Positions 31,466-40,198 of a stretch of DNA of 64,000 nucleotides are shown here, piece after piece (the first letter of the stretch is position 1; every line of letters begins with the position of its first letter). The notes below the pieces were generated by a model that did no database searches, was not told where the DNA came from, and worked only from the letters and a program-made list of their open reading frames with translations. The translations under genes were made by a program, and so were the position numbers. The DNA is from Belnapia rosea. Its GTDB lineage: Bacteria > Pseudomonadota > Alphaproteobacteria > Acetobacterales > Acetobacteraceae. The stretch spans positions 310,001 through 374,000 of the forward strand of contig NZ_FMZX01000001.1 of the NCBI RefSeq assembly GCF_900101615.1. The letters are read 5' to 3'.

Positions 31466-33094
31466 CTAAACAAGGGAAAGGGAGGCGGGGTTGATGTCGA
31501 TGCCCGCGCGGATCTCGATCCAGGCGCGGCCGCCCTCCTCCTGCGCAGAAACCAGGATGTATTCGGTCTGCGGGCCCGGGGCGGCGATGTCTGTCGGGGC
31601 GGCATAGAGCATGGCGCGGCTTTGTATCTGGCGGGTGCCGTCCAGGCTTTCGATGGCCTCGGTCATGACCCGGGGCGGCACCGGGCGGTCACCAGGTGCC
31701 CAGATGCGGGCATAGAGCTTACCGTTCCTGGTCTGGAATTCGGGCCAGCCGATCATGCCCTGCTGGGGGTCGAGCCAGGCGCCCCATTCCGCCTCATCGG
31801 CCGGCACGACCTCATCGAGCAGGCCGAAGTACCGGCACTCCTCGATCTGACCGGCCGCATCGGCATGCAGCTGGAAGAAGCCGCTGCCATCCGGCAGGTA
31901 GAGGCGCACGAGCTCTTCCGCACCTTCGCGGATGCGCCCTACCGCCTGGATACTGACCTGTGTATTGCCCTCCGCGAAGGCAGGCACCGGTACCTGCAGG
32001 GCACCGGAGCCGAGCAGGAAGGGCGTCGGGTCGCAGGTGACGGTCATCCCTACCCGGAAGCGTGGCGCTGCGGAGCGGATATCGGGGGTTGGCCGCGTGG
32101 CGCCCTGCGTCGTGACAGAGCTCGGCACCGCCGCCTGCCGCCGGCGCCGCGCCAGCAGGAACAGGGCACCGCCCCCCCCGAGGATCGCCAGCAGGCCCAG
32201 CGAGGAAAGTCCACCTGCGGAACCAGCTTCTGCCGGCGGGGAAGACGGGGAGGGGAGCGGCGCCGAGGTGCTGGGGGTCCGGACATCCGGCCGGGGTGCC
32301 GTCGAGATGTCGGGTGGTACCTCGGGCGGCGGCGCGTTCGGATCGCGCGGCCGACCCTGGCGTTCCGACAGCCGGCGGTCGAGCTCATCCAGCCGGGCCC
32401 GGGTCTGGGCATCGGTCTGCGCTCGCTGTTCAGCCTCCCGCCGCCATTCGCGATAGCCGGGATCGTCCTGGTGATTATGGAAGAAGTCGGTCGAACCGGC
32501 GCGGCCCAGATTGTTCAGCAGGAACCAAAGAAGCACGCCGTCCCAGACGCCGAAGCTGCGCTGGCCCGGGACGCCGAAGCCTCCACCCCAGCCGCCAGGA
32601 ACGCCGCGTGGCGCGGGCCAGCCTCCTCCCATCGTACCGCCACCCATGGTGCCGCCGCCCATCGTGCCGCCACGCCTCCACCAGCCGGAATCAGTAGGGG
32701 CGGAGGGCGCGGGGCGCAGCGGGGGCTGGGCCGGCGGCAACTGGGATGGCTGGCTCTGTCGCCGCAGGCGGTCCAGCGCCTCGCTCGAGCGCTCCCGCGA
32801 GTAGGACCGGTCCCAGGCGGAGCCGCTGCCTACGGATGGCCGGCGAGCACTGCCGCCGCCCGGCAGGCTGGGACGGCTATACCCACCGCTGACCGAAGGG
32901 GTTCGCGGCGCGGCGCGTGATCCGCCAAAGGATGGTGTCCGGCCATAGCCTGAACCCGGGCGGGCATACCCGCCGCTCGATCGGGATTGCGCCATGGCGT
33001 CCGCACTGGCCAGCAGTACGGCACCGAAGGTCCAGGCGAAGCCCAACTCCAGCAGCAGCAGGCTCATCAGCCAGGCACGAAGGCGGGCCGGCAT
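31466..33094 (-). CDS. DUF2491 (YjfK-like) protein with secreted low-complexity N-terminal half
   Basis: 542 residues. N-terminal signal or anchor helix (LMSLLLLELGFAWTFGAVLLASA), then ~170 residues rich in Gly, Ser, Arg and Pro, including three GGGTM units near residues 143-158, a Gln/Arg/Asp stretch, a second membrane helix (LSSLGLLAILGGGGALFLLA, ~292-312) with an RRRRQ stop, and finally a DUF2491 domain (~335-542; FRVGMTVTCDPTPFLL, GFFQLHADAAGQIEECRYFGLLDEV). YjfK of E. coli is only the DUF2491 part, so the membrane-anchored front end is an elaboration. GGGGAG precedes the ATG. The second helix would place the DUF2491 domain on the cytoplasmic side, next to the PspA-like partner (inference). 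Confidence 0.82.
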   Translation of the reverse strand: MPARLRAWLMSLLLLELGFAWTFGAVLLASADAMAQSRSSGGYARPGSGYGRTPSFGGSRAAPRTPSVSGGYSRPSLPGGGSARRPSVGSGSAWDRSYSRERSSEALDRLRRQSQPSQLPPAQPPLRPAPSAPTDSGWWRRGGTMGGGTMGGGTMGGGWPAPRGVPGGWGGGFGVPGQRSFGVWDGVLLWFLLNNLGRAGSTDFFHNHQDDPGYREWRREAEQRAQTDAQTRARLDELDRRLSERQGRPRDPNAPPPEVPPDISTAPRPDVRTPSTSAPLPSPSSPPAEAGSAGGLSSLGLLAILGGGGALFLLARRRRQAAVPSSVTTQGATRPTPDIRSAAPRFRVGMTVTCDPTPFLLGSGALQVPVPAFAEGNTQVSIQAVGRIREGAEELVRLYLPDGSGFFQLHADAAGQIEECRYFGLLDEVVPADEAEWGAWLDPQQGMIGWPEFQTRNGKLYARIWAPGDRPVPPRVMTEAIESLDGTRQIQSRAMLYAAPTDIAAPGPQTEYILVSAQEEGGRAWIEIRAGIDINPASLSLV

Positions 33095-33465
33095 CGCATC
33101 TCCCCGGACGTGCGGAAGCCGACAGAATTGCCGAAATCCGGCCGGTCAACGGCTCGCCGGCGCCGCCGTTCCGCCCGTGGGGCTAATCTCCGGGATGTAT
33201 TCTGCGGGGAGGGGCAGGCTTGCGCCGAGGTCGTTGCATAATCCCCATGCCGAGGCATTGGTTGGAAACCTGGCCTGAGAACAGCCACTCCCGGCCGCTT
33301 GGCACCACGAGCGAGGTGACTCCGGCCAGCGTGCCGCGACGGACCGACGGCCATGGCGAGGATGGTACGGTGCGGGCATGATGACCGCTTCGGCGCATCG
33401 GCGGGCGGTATCGAGCGCTTGCGGGTCAGGTGGAGGCTCCGCCGTGGCAGAGCCTCCCGTCTGAC
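33095..33465. other. 371-bp gap between the YjfK-like gene and the phage-tail cassette
   Basis: It must contain the promoter of the minus-strand YjfKLJ module at its left end. Short frames on both strands lack ribosome sites and domains. The only clear structure is the hairpin at 33432-33457, annotated separately. Confidence 0.3.
33432..33457 (-). terminator. Hairpin after the tail-protein cassette
   Basis: GGAGGCTC (33432-33439) pairs perfectly with GAGCCTCC (33450-33457); an inner GCC-GT-GGC stem lies in the loop. It lies 8 bases past the stop of the gene at 33466 on the minus strand, where the four-gene cassette ends. No T-tract. Confidence 0.5.
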
Positions 33466-33840
33466 TCAATTCGGCATCAGCACCAGCCCCGCGGCATTGA
33501 TCGTCACCGTTCCCGCGCCAGTGACCGCGGCCGCGCTGCTCAGGGCCGACCAGGTCAGCGGATTGCCGCCGCTCGCGGCATCGAACAGGCCGACATGGGT
33601 CAGCGTGCCGACGGAGGCGGTGAAGGTGAAGCGTATGGCATCCGTGTTCTGCTGCGCGCCGATGCCGCTGAACGTGACTTTCTGCCGGGCATAGCCATTA
33701 CCCACCGGCTCTCCCGTCAGGCCGGTGGGATCGCTGCCGCCGGTGCCGAGGCCGAGAAAGACCTGGCTGGGCAGGGCCGGGCTCCGGGCGCACAGCGCAC
33801 GACCAAGCAGGTTCTTCGCGTAATCGGTCAGGTCAGCCAT
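33466..33840 (-). CDS. Phage tail-associated structural protein
   Basis: 124 residues. It opens with a helix (ADLTDYAKNLLGRALCA), then a beta-rich region with VFLGLGTGGSDPTGLTGEPVGNGYARQKVTF and LTHVGLFDAASGGNPLTWSAL. This layout (short N-terminal helix, x-V-x-L-GLGT opening, GYARQxVTF, HVGLFD) is typical of small phage baseplate or fibre-tip proteins. It is last in the cassette with the tailspike gene. The exact structural role is unknown. Confidence 0.7.
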   Translation of the reverse strand: MADLTDYAKNLLGRALCARSPALPSQVFLGLGTGGSDPTGLTGEPVGNGYARQKVTFSGIGAQQNTDAIRFTFTASVGTLTHVGLFDAASGGNPLTWSALSSAAAVTGAGTVTINAAGLVLMPN

Positions 33841-33891
33841 GGGACTCTCCTGGGGCGAGTGAGGGCAAGGGGGGAGGGAACGGAATGCCGG

Positions 33892-34194
33892 TCAGCAATC
33901 GATCGCGTCGGCGAACCAGGTGATGCCGTCATCCGCCGGCTGCTGGCGCGCGGCGGCATAGAGGGTCGCGGTGGTCACCGCGTGCAGGGAGGTGAGGCCA
34001 AGCTCTGTCGGAGCGAGGCGGAAGCCGATGCTCGGCAAGGGTGCCTTCCCGGCGTCGCGCGCATCCTTGTCCGGATAGCCGCAGAAACGGAACTCGATGA
34101 CCTGTGCGACATGGTCGGCTTGGCTGTGGGTCAGGCGCCAATAGCCGGCGACCAGCCCGGTACGGCCGATCTCGATCGATTTCAGGAATGCCAT
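33892..34194 (-). CDS. Small protein of the phage-tail cassette
   Basis: 100 residues starting MAFLKSIEIGRTGLVAGYW; GAGGACATCCCG precedes the ATG at 34194. The sequence is beta-rich in its first half (YWRLTHSQADHVAQVIEFRFCGY) and ends WFADAIDC. No database family can be named with confidence. It lies 34 bp downstream of the tailspike gene and 51 bp before the next tail gene, so it probably serves the same particle. Confidence 0.6.
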   Translation of the reverse strand: MAFLKSIEIGRTGLVAGYWRLTHSQADHVAQVIEFRFCGYPDKDARDAGKAPLPSIGFRLAPTELGLTSLHAVTTATLYAAARQQPADDGITWFADAIDC

Positions 34195-34228
34195 CGGGAT
34201 GTCCTCAAAGGTAAAGAGTGGGTCGCGT

Positions 34229-37102
34229 TCAGCCGACGGTCTCGACCGACAGCAGGCGGGCGACCCAGTTGACGGTCTTGTTCGCCTCCCCGGTGCCGCT
34301 GACGGCGATGGCGCCGTTGGTGGTGTCGGCATCGAGGGTCAGCCGCCAGGCGGAGGCAGCGGCGTCGGCGATGCCGGGGGCGAGTCCCGTCCCGGCGGTC
34401 ACTGCCGTCAGTGCCGGCCCGCTGCCGAGTGCGGCCCCGCCGACCAGCACGGTCGCCGCAGCCGTGGCGCCGCGGCGGATGAGCAGGCTCACCTCCCAGC
34501 TGGCCGTATCACCCGCCGTGCCTGCCGTGCCGCCGACCTGCCGGGCGATGACCAGCAGCTTCACCCGGTAGCTGCCGTTGGTCGGGAGGTTCGCCGTGTT
34601 CGTGCCGCTGGCGGCTGCGGCATCCGCCGTCAGCCGGGTGGCGACGGCGTCGGTGGTCTGCCGGCGCAGGATGCTTTCGCCCGCCTGGGCATCGCCATTG
34701 ACGGAGAAGCTGCCACTGGCCCAGCTGCCCTTCCCCATGGTGCCTCGCGCCGACGCATTGCGCCCGCCCGGACACCAGGATTGCGTGCCGTCCGCGGTGT
34801 TGCTCCAGCCGCCGGCGACGGTGGCCGCCGTGGCGGATGCGGTATTGGAAATACCTCCACCCAGGACGGATTGTGAGCCGCTGGCGACATTGCCCGCGCC
34901 GCCGCGCACCGTTTGCCAATCGACCGCGTTGACGCCGCGTGCATTGCCACCGGCGGCGGTGCTGTCCGGTACGGTGGCGCAGACCGCGCCGCTTCCCTTC
35001 GGGCCGAGTACCAGGCCGATGTTGGTATCGCCACCCTCGGCAAGCATGGCCGCCGCAATGCCGGCTGCGCTGCCGTAGAGACCGATCCGGTTGACCGCGC
35101 TGGCAACCGGCGCCACCCGCACCGTCTCCAGCCCATTGACCGAGAGCGACACGGCCCCGGACGCGGCGCGGGAGAGACCGGTTGCCGCGTTGCCGGCGAA
35201 GCCGAGCCCCGGTGCCGCCGCCGTGCCATCCGCGACACTCGCTACCGCCCCGCTGGCCAGATAGTTCTGCGCCTTCACGAAGGCCGTGGTGGCGATGGCG
35301 GTCGAGTTGTCCGTACCGGCCGGCGTCGTGGCTCGCGCCAGGGCGCCACCTTTCGGCGCCAGCGTGATGCCGACCGCGGCGTCATTGCCAAGGGCCGAGA
35401 GCGTCACCGGAGCCCCTGTCGCTCCACCATCGACCCGCAGCCAGTTCACCGCCGGCGTTGCTGCGTTCCCAGCTTCGAATGCGGTCGCGCCATTGGCCCT
35501 GAGGGCGACGCTGCCGCTGCCCTTGCCGCCAAGCTGCAGGCCGATATTCGCATCCGCGCCCTGGGCCTGGGCGGAAACCGGGTTGCCGGCCGCGCCGCCG
35601 CTCAGCAGGAGGCGGTTCACCGTGCCAACAGGCGCCGCAACCTCCACCGCATGGCTGCCAGGTGCACCGCCAAGGGTGATTCCGCCATTCGCCGAGGCGC
35701 GCAGCACCTCGGACCCACCGGCCGCCGCGCCGAGCGTGCCGGCGCCGGCGAGGAACAGGCCTGTATCGGCGCTGCCCAGCGTCAGTCCTGGCCGTGCCGC
35801 TCTGCCTGCGGGGGCGCCGGTAGCGAGGACGGCGTTGGTCCCGCTGTTCACCACCGTGCCGCCATTCTCAAGCAGGGGCGGAGAGCCGAGATAGACCGCA
35901 TTCGGCGTCGCCGCACCGCTGTCGGCGATCTGCATCGCGGCGGCACCGTTGTTGCGCGTATTGAAGCGGGTGCAGCGCAGCGAGAAGAGGTCGAGCCGGT
36001 TGCCGGTGCCATTCACCCGGATCGGGCTGTCTTCGACCGCATCGATGCGAAGATTGCCAACCTGCACGCGGGTGTTCGAGCCATCGACCTGGATCGCGGC
36101 AGAGCCCGGCAGCGGCGCCCCGGCCGCGTTGAAGATCTCGTTGTGCGAGGTGAAGTTGCCGACCTGGCCATCAACCTGGGAGGCCTCGACCCAGAGCCCG
36201 TATTTGACGAAATCCGCATAGGCCTGACCGATGTAGAACTTGGTCGTCACCCCGGCAGCCGAGCTGCCGAAGCGGAACATGCTGCGGTAGCCGAGGGCGA
36301 AGGCCTGATCGATGAAGACGCCGTCGCTGCGGCGGAAGATCATCGCATCCGCATTGGCCTGCTGCCAGGCCAGAACATGGGTGTTCGAAGTCCAGAAGGT
36401 CCAGAAATGGAGGCTGTGGATGCGCGGGATATCGTAGCACTCGTCGATTTCGAGACCCGTGGTGAGGATCTGGCCTCGCAGCCGGCGGATGTCGAGGCGG
36501 CCCGAGTTGCGGCAATAGATCCCTTTGTTGACGTTGCAGAGGAAGACGTTGTCGAAGTCGATGCCGCCGAAGCAATCCTCTACGCGGAAGATATAGTCAT
36601 AGGCAGTCGGCGCCCAGCCGCTTACCTGAGACGCGCTGTGGGTCTGCTGCACGGCGATGTCGCACAGCCCGGCGCCACGGCTGTTCGCCCCGGTAAAGGT
36701 GAAGGGAGTGAAGCCAGTGGTCGTGATCCTCAGCCAGGTGCCCTGACCGGCGCCGGGCCCCTCGGTGAAGCCGGCGCCCTGCAGCCGGATGGTGGCGCCG
36801 TTCACGACGACAGGTGAGGCGATGCGGTAGACCTTGGGGCCAAGGAACAGCGTGCCGCCGCCCTTGGTCTTGAGGTCATCGACCGCCGCCTGGAAGGCAG
36901 GCCCGTCATCGGCAATCCCATCGCCCTTGGCGCCGTAGTCGCGTACATGCGCGCCGCGGTCGGTGAGGACCGCGCTGCGCAGTTGGGCGAGCGTGGCACG
37001 CCGGGTCTCGGTGGTGCTGCCGCTCGTCTGCACCAGCGGGGCGATGTCGGTATCACCCAGCGTGGCGGCGAGGGGCAGTTCGCTGATCCTTGCGTCGGGC
37101 AT
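34229..37102 (-). CDS. Phage tailspike/tail-fibre protein with pectate-lyase-like fold
   Basis: 957 residues. N-terminal particle-binding part (MPDARISELPLAATLGDTD ...), then a beta-helix entered by the pectate-lyase-3 motif VRDYGAKGDGIADDGPAFQAAVDDL (~53-76) and continuing to ~430. Residues ~480-700 carry three copies of a repeat of the form DxNIGLxLGxKGSGxV (~505, 575, 690), plus the tail-fibre motif NSTAIATTAFVKAQNYL (~600). Residues ~715-800 resemble YadA-head repeats (NVASGSQSVLGGGISNTAS, GGWSNTADGTQS). The C-terminus is a beta domain. Such proteins bind or cut surface polysaccharide. Glycosidase activity is possible but catalytic residues cannot be assigned. It is the largest gene of an isolated four-gene tail cassette. 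Confidence 0.8.
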   Translation of the reverse strand: MPDARISELPLAATLGDTDIAPLVQTSGSTTETRRATLAQLRSAVLTDRGAHVRDYGAKGDGIADDGPAFQAAVDDLKTKGGGTLFLGPKVYRIASPVVVNGATIRLQGAGFTEGPGAGQGTWLRITTTGFTPFTFTGANSRGAGLCDIAVQQTHSASQVSGWAPTAYDYIFRVEDCFGGIDFDNVFLCNVNKGIYCRNSGRLDIRRLRGQILTTGLEIDECYDIPRIHSLHFWTFWTSNTHVLAWQQANADAMIFRRSDGVFIDQAFALGYRSMFRFGSSAAGVTTKFYIGQAYADFVKYGLWVEASQVDGQVGNFTSHNEIFNAAGAPLPGSAAIQVDGSNTRVQVGNLRIDAVEDSPIRVNGTGNRLDLFSLRCTRFNTRNNGAAAMQIADSGAATPNAVYLGSPPLLENGGTVVNSGTNAVLATGAPAGRAARPGLTLGSADTGLFLAGAGTLGAAAGGSEVLRASANGGITLGGAPGSHAVEVAAPVGTVNRLLLSGGAAGNPVSAQAQGADANIGLQLGGKGSGSVALRANGATAFEAGNAATPAVNWLRVDGGATGAPVTLSALGNDAAVGITLAPKGGALARATTPAGTDNSTAIATTAFVKAQNYLASGAVASVADGTAAAPGLGFAGNAATGLSRAASGAVSLSVNGLETVRVAPVASAVNRIGLYGSAAGIAAAMLAEGGDTNIGLVLGPKGSGAVCATVPDSTAAGGNARGVNAVDWQTVRGGAGNVASGSQSVLGGGISNTASATAATVAGGWSNTADGTQSWCPGGRNASARGTMGKGSWASGSFSVNGDAQAGESILRRQTTDAVATRLTADAAAASGTNTANLPTNGSYRVKLLVIARQVGGTAGTAGDTASWEVSLLIRRGATAAATVLVGGAALGSGPALTAVTAGTGLAPGIADAAASAWRLTLDADTTNGAIAVSGTGEANKTVNWVARLLSVETVG

Positions 37103-37192
37103 CGGGCTCCGGTCCGGATGGGCAGGCGGCGTGCGCCGGCAGGGCCGGCACCGTCTGCGGGTGAAGGATGGGGAGGCGGGGAAGAGGGCCGG

Positions 37193-37942
37193 CTACTGCT
37201 TCAGCACGTCGCCCGCTTCGCTCAGCAGCTTGGTGTCGTTCTCGGCGAGGATGAGCCTGAGGTCGGCGCCGACATTGAAGCTGCGCGAGACCACACCGAG
37301 CGAGGGATCGGCCGCGTCCTCGACCCGGATGCGGTAGCCGGTGCCAAGGGCGGGCGTCGGGAAGCTGGCCGAGGCGCCGCCGCTGACCACCGCCACGACC
37401 TGCACCGGCGGGATGATGGCGCCGGTGCCGTCGCGCAGGCTGAACACAACCTGACTGATCGGCCCGAGCACCGTGGCGGAGACGGGGATGCTGGTGCCGG
37501 CCACGATGCTGGCGGCAAAGGGCGCGAGGATGACGGTCCGCACCACTGCCGCTGCCGCCTGGCCGAAGCCGAAGCGCTGGGCCACGCTGCGGATCGTGTT
37601 GAGCGGCCCTACTGCGCCATCGAGCGTGACGCCGGTGCCGAGCGCGGGGCCGGTGCGGATCGGCAGCAGCGCCATCGCATCCGCGGCCTGCAGCACCATC
37701 AGGTCACCGGCTTTGAGGTTGCCGGCGACCGCGGCAAAATAGCCCGCCGCGGTGACCGCCGCGCGGCTGTCGGCGGTGCGATACTGCCAGAGGGTGAAGT
37801 TGTTGCCCTGGATGAGGGCTGTGAGATTGGCCGAGCTGAAGGGCACGGGTGTCTCCGTCTCAACAGGCGCCACCCACCGGAAGGCAGTGCTGCCGGCGGG
37901 CTGGATGGGCGCGGGAATGTGCGGGGAGGGCGCCGGGCGCAT
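37193..37942 (-). CDS. Phage tail-associated protein, function unknown
   Basis: 249 residues. An N-terminal stretch AGSTAFRWVAPVETETPVPF leads to a domain with NFTLWQYRTADSRAAVTAAGYFAAVAGNLKAGDLMVLQAADAMALLPIRT, the 'GYF ... L..GD.I....D....' pattern common to phage tail proteins that recur upstream of fibres. Residues ~145-235 look like an Ig-like beta domain (SIPVSATVLGPISQVVFSLRDGTGA). The ribosome site before the ATG at 37942 is weak, so a later start is possible. First gene of the cassette, 90 bp before the tailspike. Confidence 0.6.
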   Translation of the reverse strand: MRPAPSPHIPAPIQPAGSTAFRWVAPVETETPVPFSSANLTALIQGNNFTLWQYRTADSRAAVTAAGYFAAVAGNLKAGDLMVLQAADAMALLPIRTGPALGTGVTLDGAVGPLNTIRSVAQRFGFGQAAAAVVRTVILAPFAASIVAGTSIPVSATVLGPISQVVFSLRDGTGAIIPPVQVVAVVSGGASASFPTPALGTGYRIRVEDAADPSLGVVSRSFNVGADLRLILAENDTKLLSEAGDVLKQ

Positions 37943-38063
37943 GTCGGCCGTCGGCGAGGTGGAGATACCGGATCGTTACTCTATTGTCAAGGAAAAATGT
38001 CCTAGTTCGAAAGGAAGGCCTTTGGCCCTACTCTCGGCCCGCTCGAATCCTGCGGGAGCCCGG

Positions 38064-39149
38064 ATGCGCCGTCTTGCCCTGTTCGCTGCCCTGCTCTTGG
38101 CCCCGCTCATGGCGCGGGCCCAGCCGGTGCTGAATATCTACAACTGGACGGATTACATCGATCCCTATGTCGTCCAGCGGTTCCAGCAGGAGACGGGTAT
38201 CCGCATCCGCTACGACGTGTATGACAGCCTCGAGACGCTGGAGGGCAAACTCTCCGCCGGGCGCAGCGGATACGACCTCATCGTGCCGACCAGCGAGCCG
38301 ACCTTCGCCCGGCTGGTCCGCGCCGGCGCCTTGCTGCCGCTCGATCGCACCAAGCTGCCCAATTGGCGGAACCTCGATCCGGCGCTGATGGAGCGTGTCG
38401 CCAAGGTCGATCCCGGCAATGCCCATGGGGCGATCTATCTTTGGGGTACGGTCGGGCTCGGGATCCGCCTCGACAAGGTGCGGGCGCTGGCACCGGATCT
38501 GGCGCTCGACGGCCTCGATGTGCTGCTCAAGCCGGAGAACGCCCGGCGCCTCGCCGGCTGCGGCCTCGCCGTGATGGACAGCGCGGCGGATGTGGTGCCC
38601 TCCATCCTCCGCTGGCTCGGCCGCGACCCGGACAGCGGGGATGCCGGCGATCTCCGCGCCGCCGAGGCGGCGCTGCTTGCCATCCGCCCGCAACTCCGCG
38701 CCATCCCCGGCTCCGGCGCGTTGCTCAACATGCTGGCCACCGGCGAGATCTGCGTGGCGCTGACCTATAGCGGCGACGTCATCCAGGCGGCGGCGCGGGC
38801 GCGGGAGGCGGGGCGGGGCGTCGAGATCGGCTATGTCGTATCGAAGACCGGACCGCACCAGTTCTTCGACATGCTGGCGATCCCGGCCGATGCTCCGAAC
38901 CCGGCTGCCGCTCACGCCTTCATCGATTTCCTGCTGCGGCCGGAGATCATCGCCGCCGTCAGCAGCCATGTGCGCTACCCGAATGCGGTCCCGGCGAGTC
39001 GTTTCCTGATCGCCGAGCCAGTCCGCGAGGATCCTGCCGCCTTTCCGCCCGAGGCGCTTCTCGCCCAGGCCTTCGTGCCCGGCACGCCGGGGCCCGCGGC
39101 GGAGCGCCTGCGCAGCCGGCTCTGGAGCCGTTTCCGGGCGGGTCGCTGA
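38064..39149 (+). CDS. Polyamine-type ABC transporter substrate-binding protein (PotD/PotF-like)
   Basis: 361 residues with a signal peptide (MRRLALFAALLLAPLMARAQ). The mature start PVLNIYNWTDYIDPYVVQRFQQETGI is the hallmark of PotD/PotF spermidine/putrescine-binding proteins, followed by YDVYDSLETLEGKLSAGRSGYDLIVPTS. It delivers ligand to the permeases encoded next. GGGAG lies six bases before the ATG at 38064; the open frame continues upstream only into unrelated sequence. The ATPase gene starts two bases after its stop. Ligand is inferred from family; polyamine or a related amine is most likely. Confidence 0.9.
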   Translation: MRRLALFAALLLAPLMARAQPVLNIYNWTDYIDPYVVQRFQQETGIRIRYDVYDSLETLEGKLSAGRSGYDLIVPTSEPTFARLVRAGALLPLDRTKLPNWRNLDPALMERVAKVDPGNAHGAIYLWGTVGLGIRLDKVRALAPDLALDGLDVLLKPENARRLAGCGLAVMDSAADVVPSILRWLGRDPDSGDAGDLRAAEAALLAIRPQLRAIPGSGALLNMLATGEICVALTYSGDVIQAAARAREAGRGVEIGYVVSKTGPHQFFDMLAIPADAPNPAAAHAFIDFLLRPEIIAAVSSHVRYPNAVPASRFLIAEPVREDPAAFPPEALLAQAFVPGTPGPAAERLRSRLWSRFRAGR

Positions 39150-39151
39150 GC

Positions 39152-40198
39152 GTGGCACTGCTACGGACCGAAGGGTTGAGCAAGCGCTTCGGGCAGACCC
39201 TGGCGCTGGATGGCCTCGACCTTGATGTGCGGCCGGGCGAATTCCTGGCCCTGCTGGGCGGCTCGGGCTCGGGGAAATCAACCCTGCTGCGCCTCGTCGC
39301 CGGGTTCGAGGCGCCGGATGCGGGGCGGATCCTGCTGGAGGGCAGGGATCTCGCCGGCCTGCCGCCGCATGCGCGGCCGGTCAGCATGATGTTCCAGAGC
39401 TATGCCCTCTTCCCGCATCTCTCGGTCTTCGACAACGTCGCCTACGGCCTCCGACGCGAGGGCGTGGCGCGGGCCGAGATTGCTCGACGCGTAGCGGAGG
39501 GGCTGGCGCTGGTCGGGCTGGAGGGAACGGCCGGGCGTAAGCCGCACCAGCTTTCCGGTGGCCAGCGGCAGCGCGTGGCACTGATACGGGCGCTCGTGAA
39601 GCGGCCACGGCTGCTGATGCTCGATGAGCCGCTCGCCGCCCTTGATGCCGGTCTGCGCGAGCGCACCGGGCTTGAGTTGCGGGCGCTGCAGCGGCGCACC
39701 GGTGCCGGCTTCGTCATGGTGACGCATGACCAGGGCGAGGCCCTGGCGCTGGCCGACCGGATCGCCGTGCTGGAGGGCGGGCGCCTCGCCCAATGCGGCA
39801 CGCCCGCGGAACTCTATGAGAGGCCCGCCTCCCGCTTCGTGGCCCGCTTCCTCGGCGCGGCTAATATCCTCGAAGGCCGGGTTGCCACTGATGGCCTGGT
39901 GGAGGCGGCCGGCTGCCGCCTCGCCTTGCCGCATGACCGGCCGGCCGGGGCGGATCTGGCAGTCGCCCTGCGGCCGGAACGGATTCGCCTGCTGCCGGGC
40001 ACTCCTCCGGCGACCAATGCCGCAACCGGCCGGTTGCGGGACCTCGCCTATCGCGGCGATGGCTGGATGGCGCTGGTCGCGCTGCCGGGCGGGACCGAGT
40101 TGCGCGTCGCGCTCCCGGTCGATGCTGCGCCGCCAGCGCCGGGTGCCCAACTCGTTCTCGGCTGGCCGGCCGAGGCGCTGGTGCCCCTCGCGGCGTGA
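39152..40198 (+). CDS. Polyamine-type ABC transporter ATPase (PotA/PotG-like), GTG start
   Basis: 348 residues. Walker A GGSGSGKST, Q-loop in FQSYALFPHLSV, signature LSGGQRQRVAL, Walker B LLMLDEPLAALD and the switch His in VMVTHDQGEAL are all intact. The C-terminal ~110 residues are the TOBE regulatory domain typical of PotA/MalK subfamilies (VALRPERIRLLPG). It begins with GTG two bases after the binding-protein stop; the 3' end overlaps the next start (GTGA). It powers uptake through the two permeases downstream. Confidence 0.93.
   Translation: MALLRTEGLSKRFGQTLALDGLDLDVRPGEFLALLGGSGSGKSTLLRLVAGFEAPDAGRILLEGRDLAGLPPHARPVSMMFQSYALFPHLSVFDNVAYGLRREGVARAEIARRVAEGLALVGLEGTAGRKPHQLSGGQRQRVALIRALVKRPRLLMLDEPLAALDAGLRERTGLELRALQRRTGAGFVMVTHDQGEALALADRIAVLEGGRLAQCGTPAELYERPASRFVARFLGAANILEGRVATDGLVEAAGCRLALPHDRPAGADLAVALRPERIRLLPGTPPATNAATGRLRDLAYRGDGWMALVALPGGTELRVALPVDAAPPAPGAQLVLGWPAEALVPLAA

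Noticed and set aside
32640-32690. CRISPR-like or tandem DNA repeat
   Set aside because: The repeats are short codons for GGGTM units inside the YjfK-like gene; no spacers and no cas genes.
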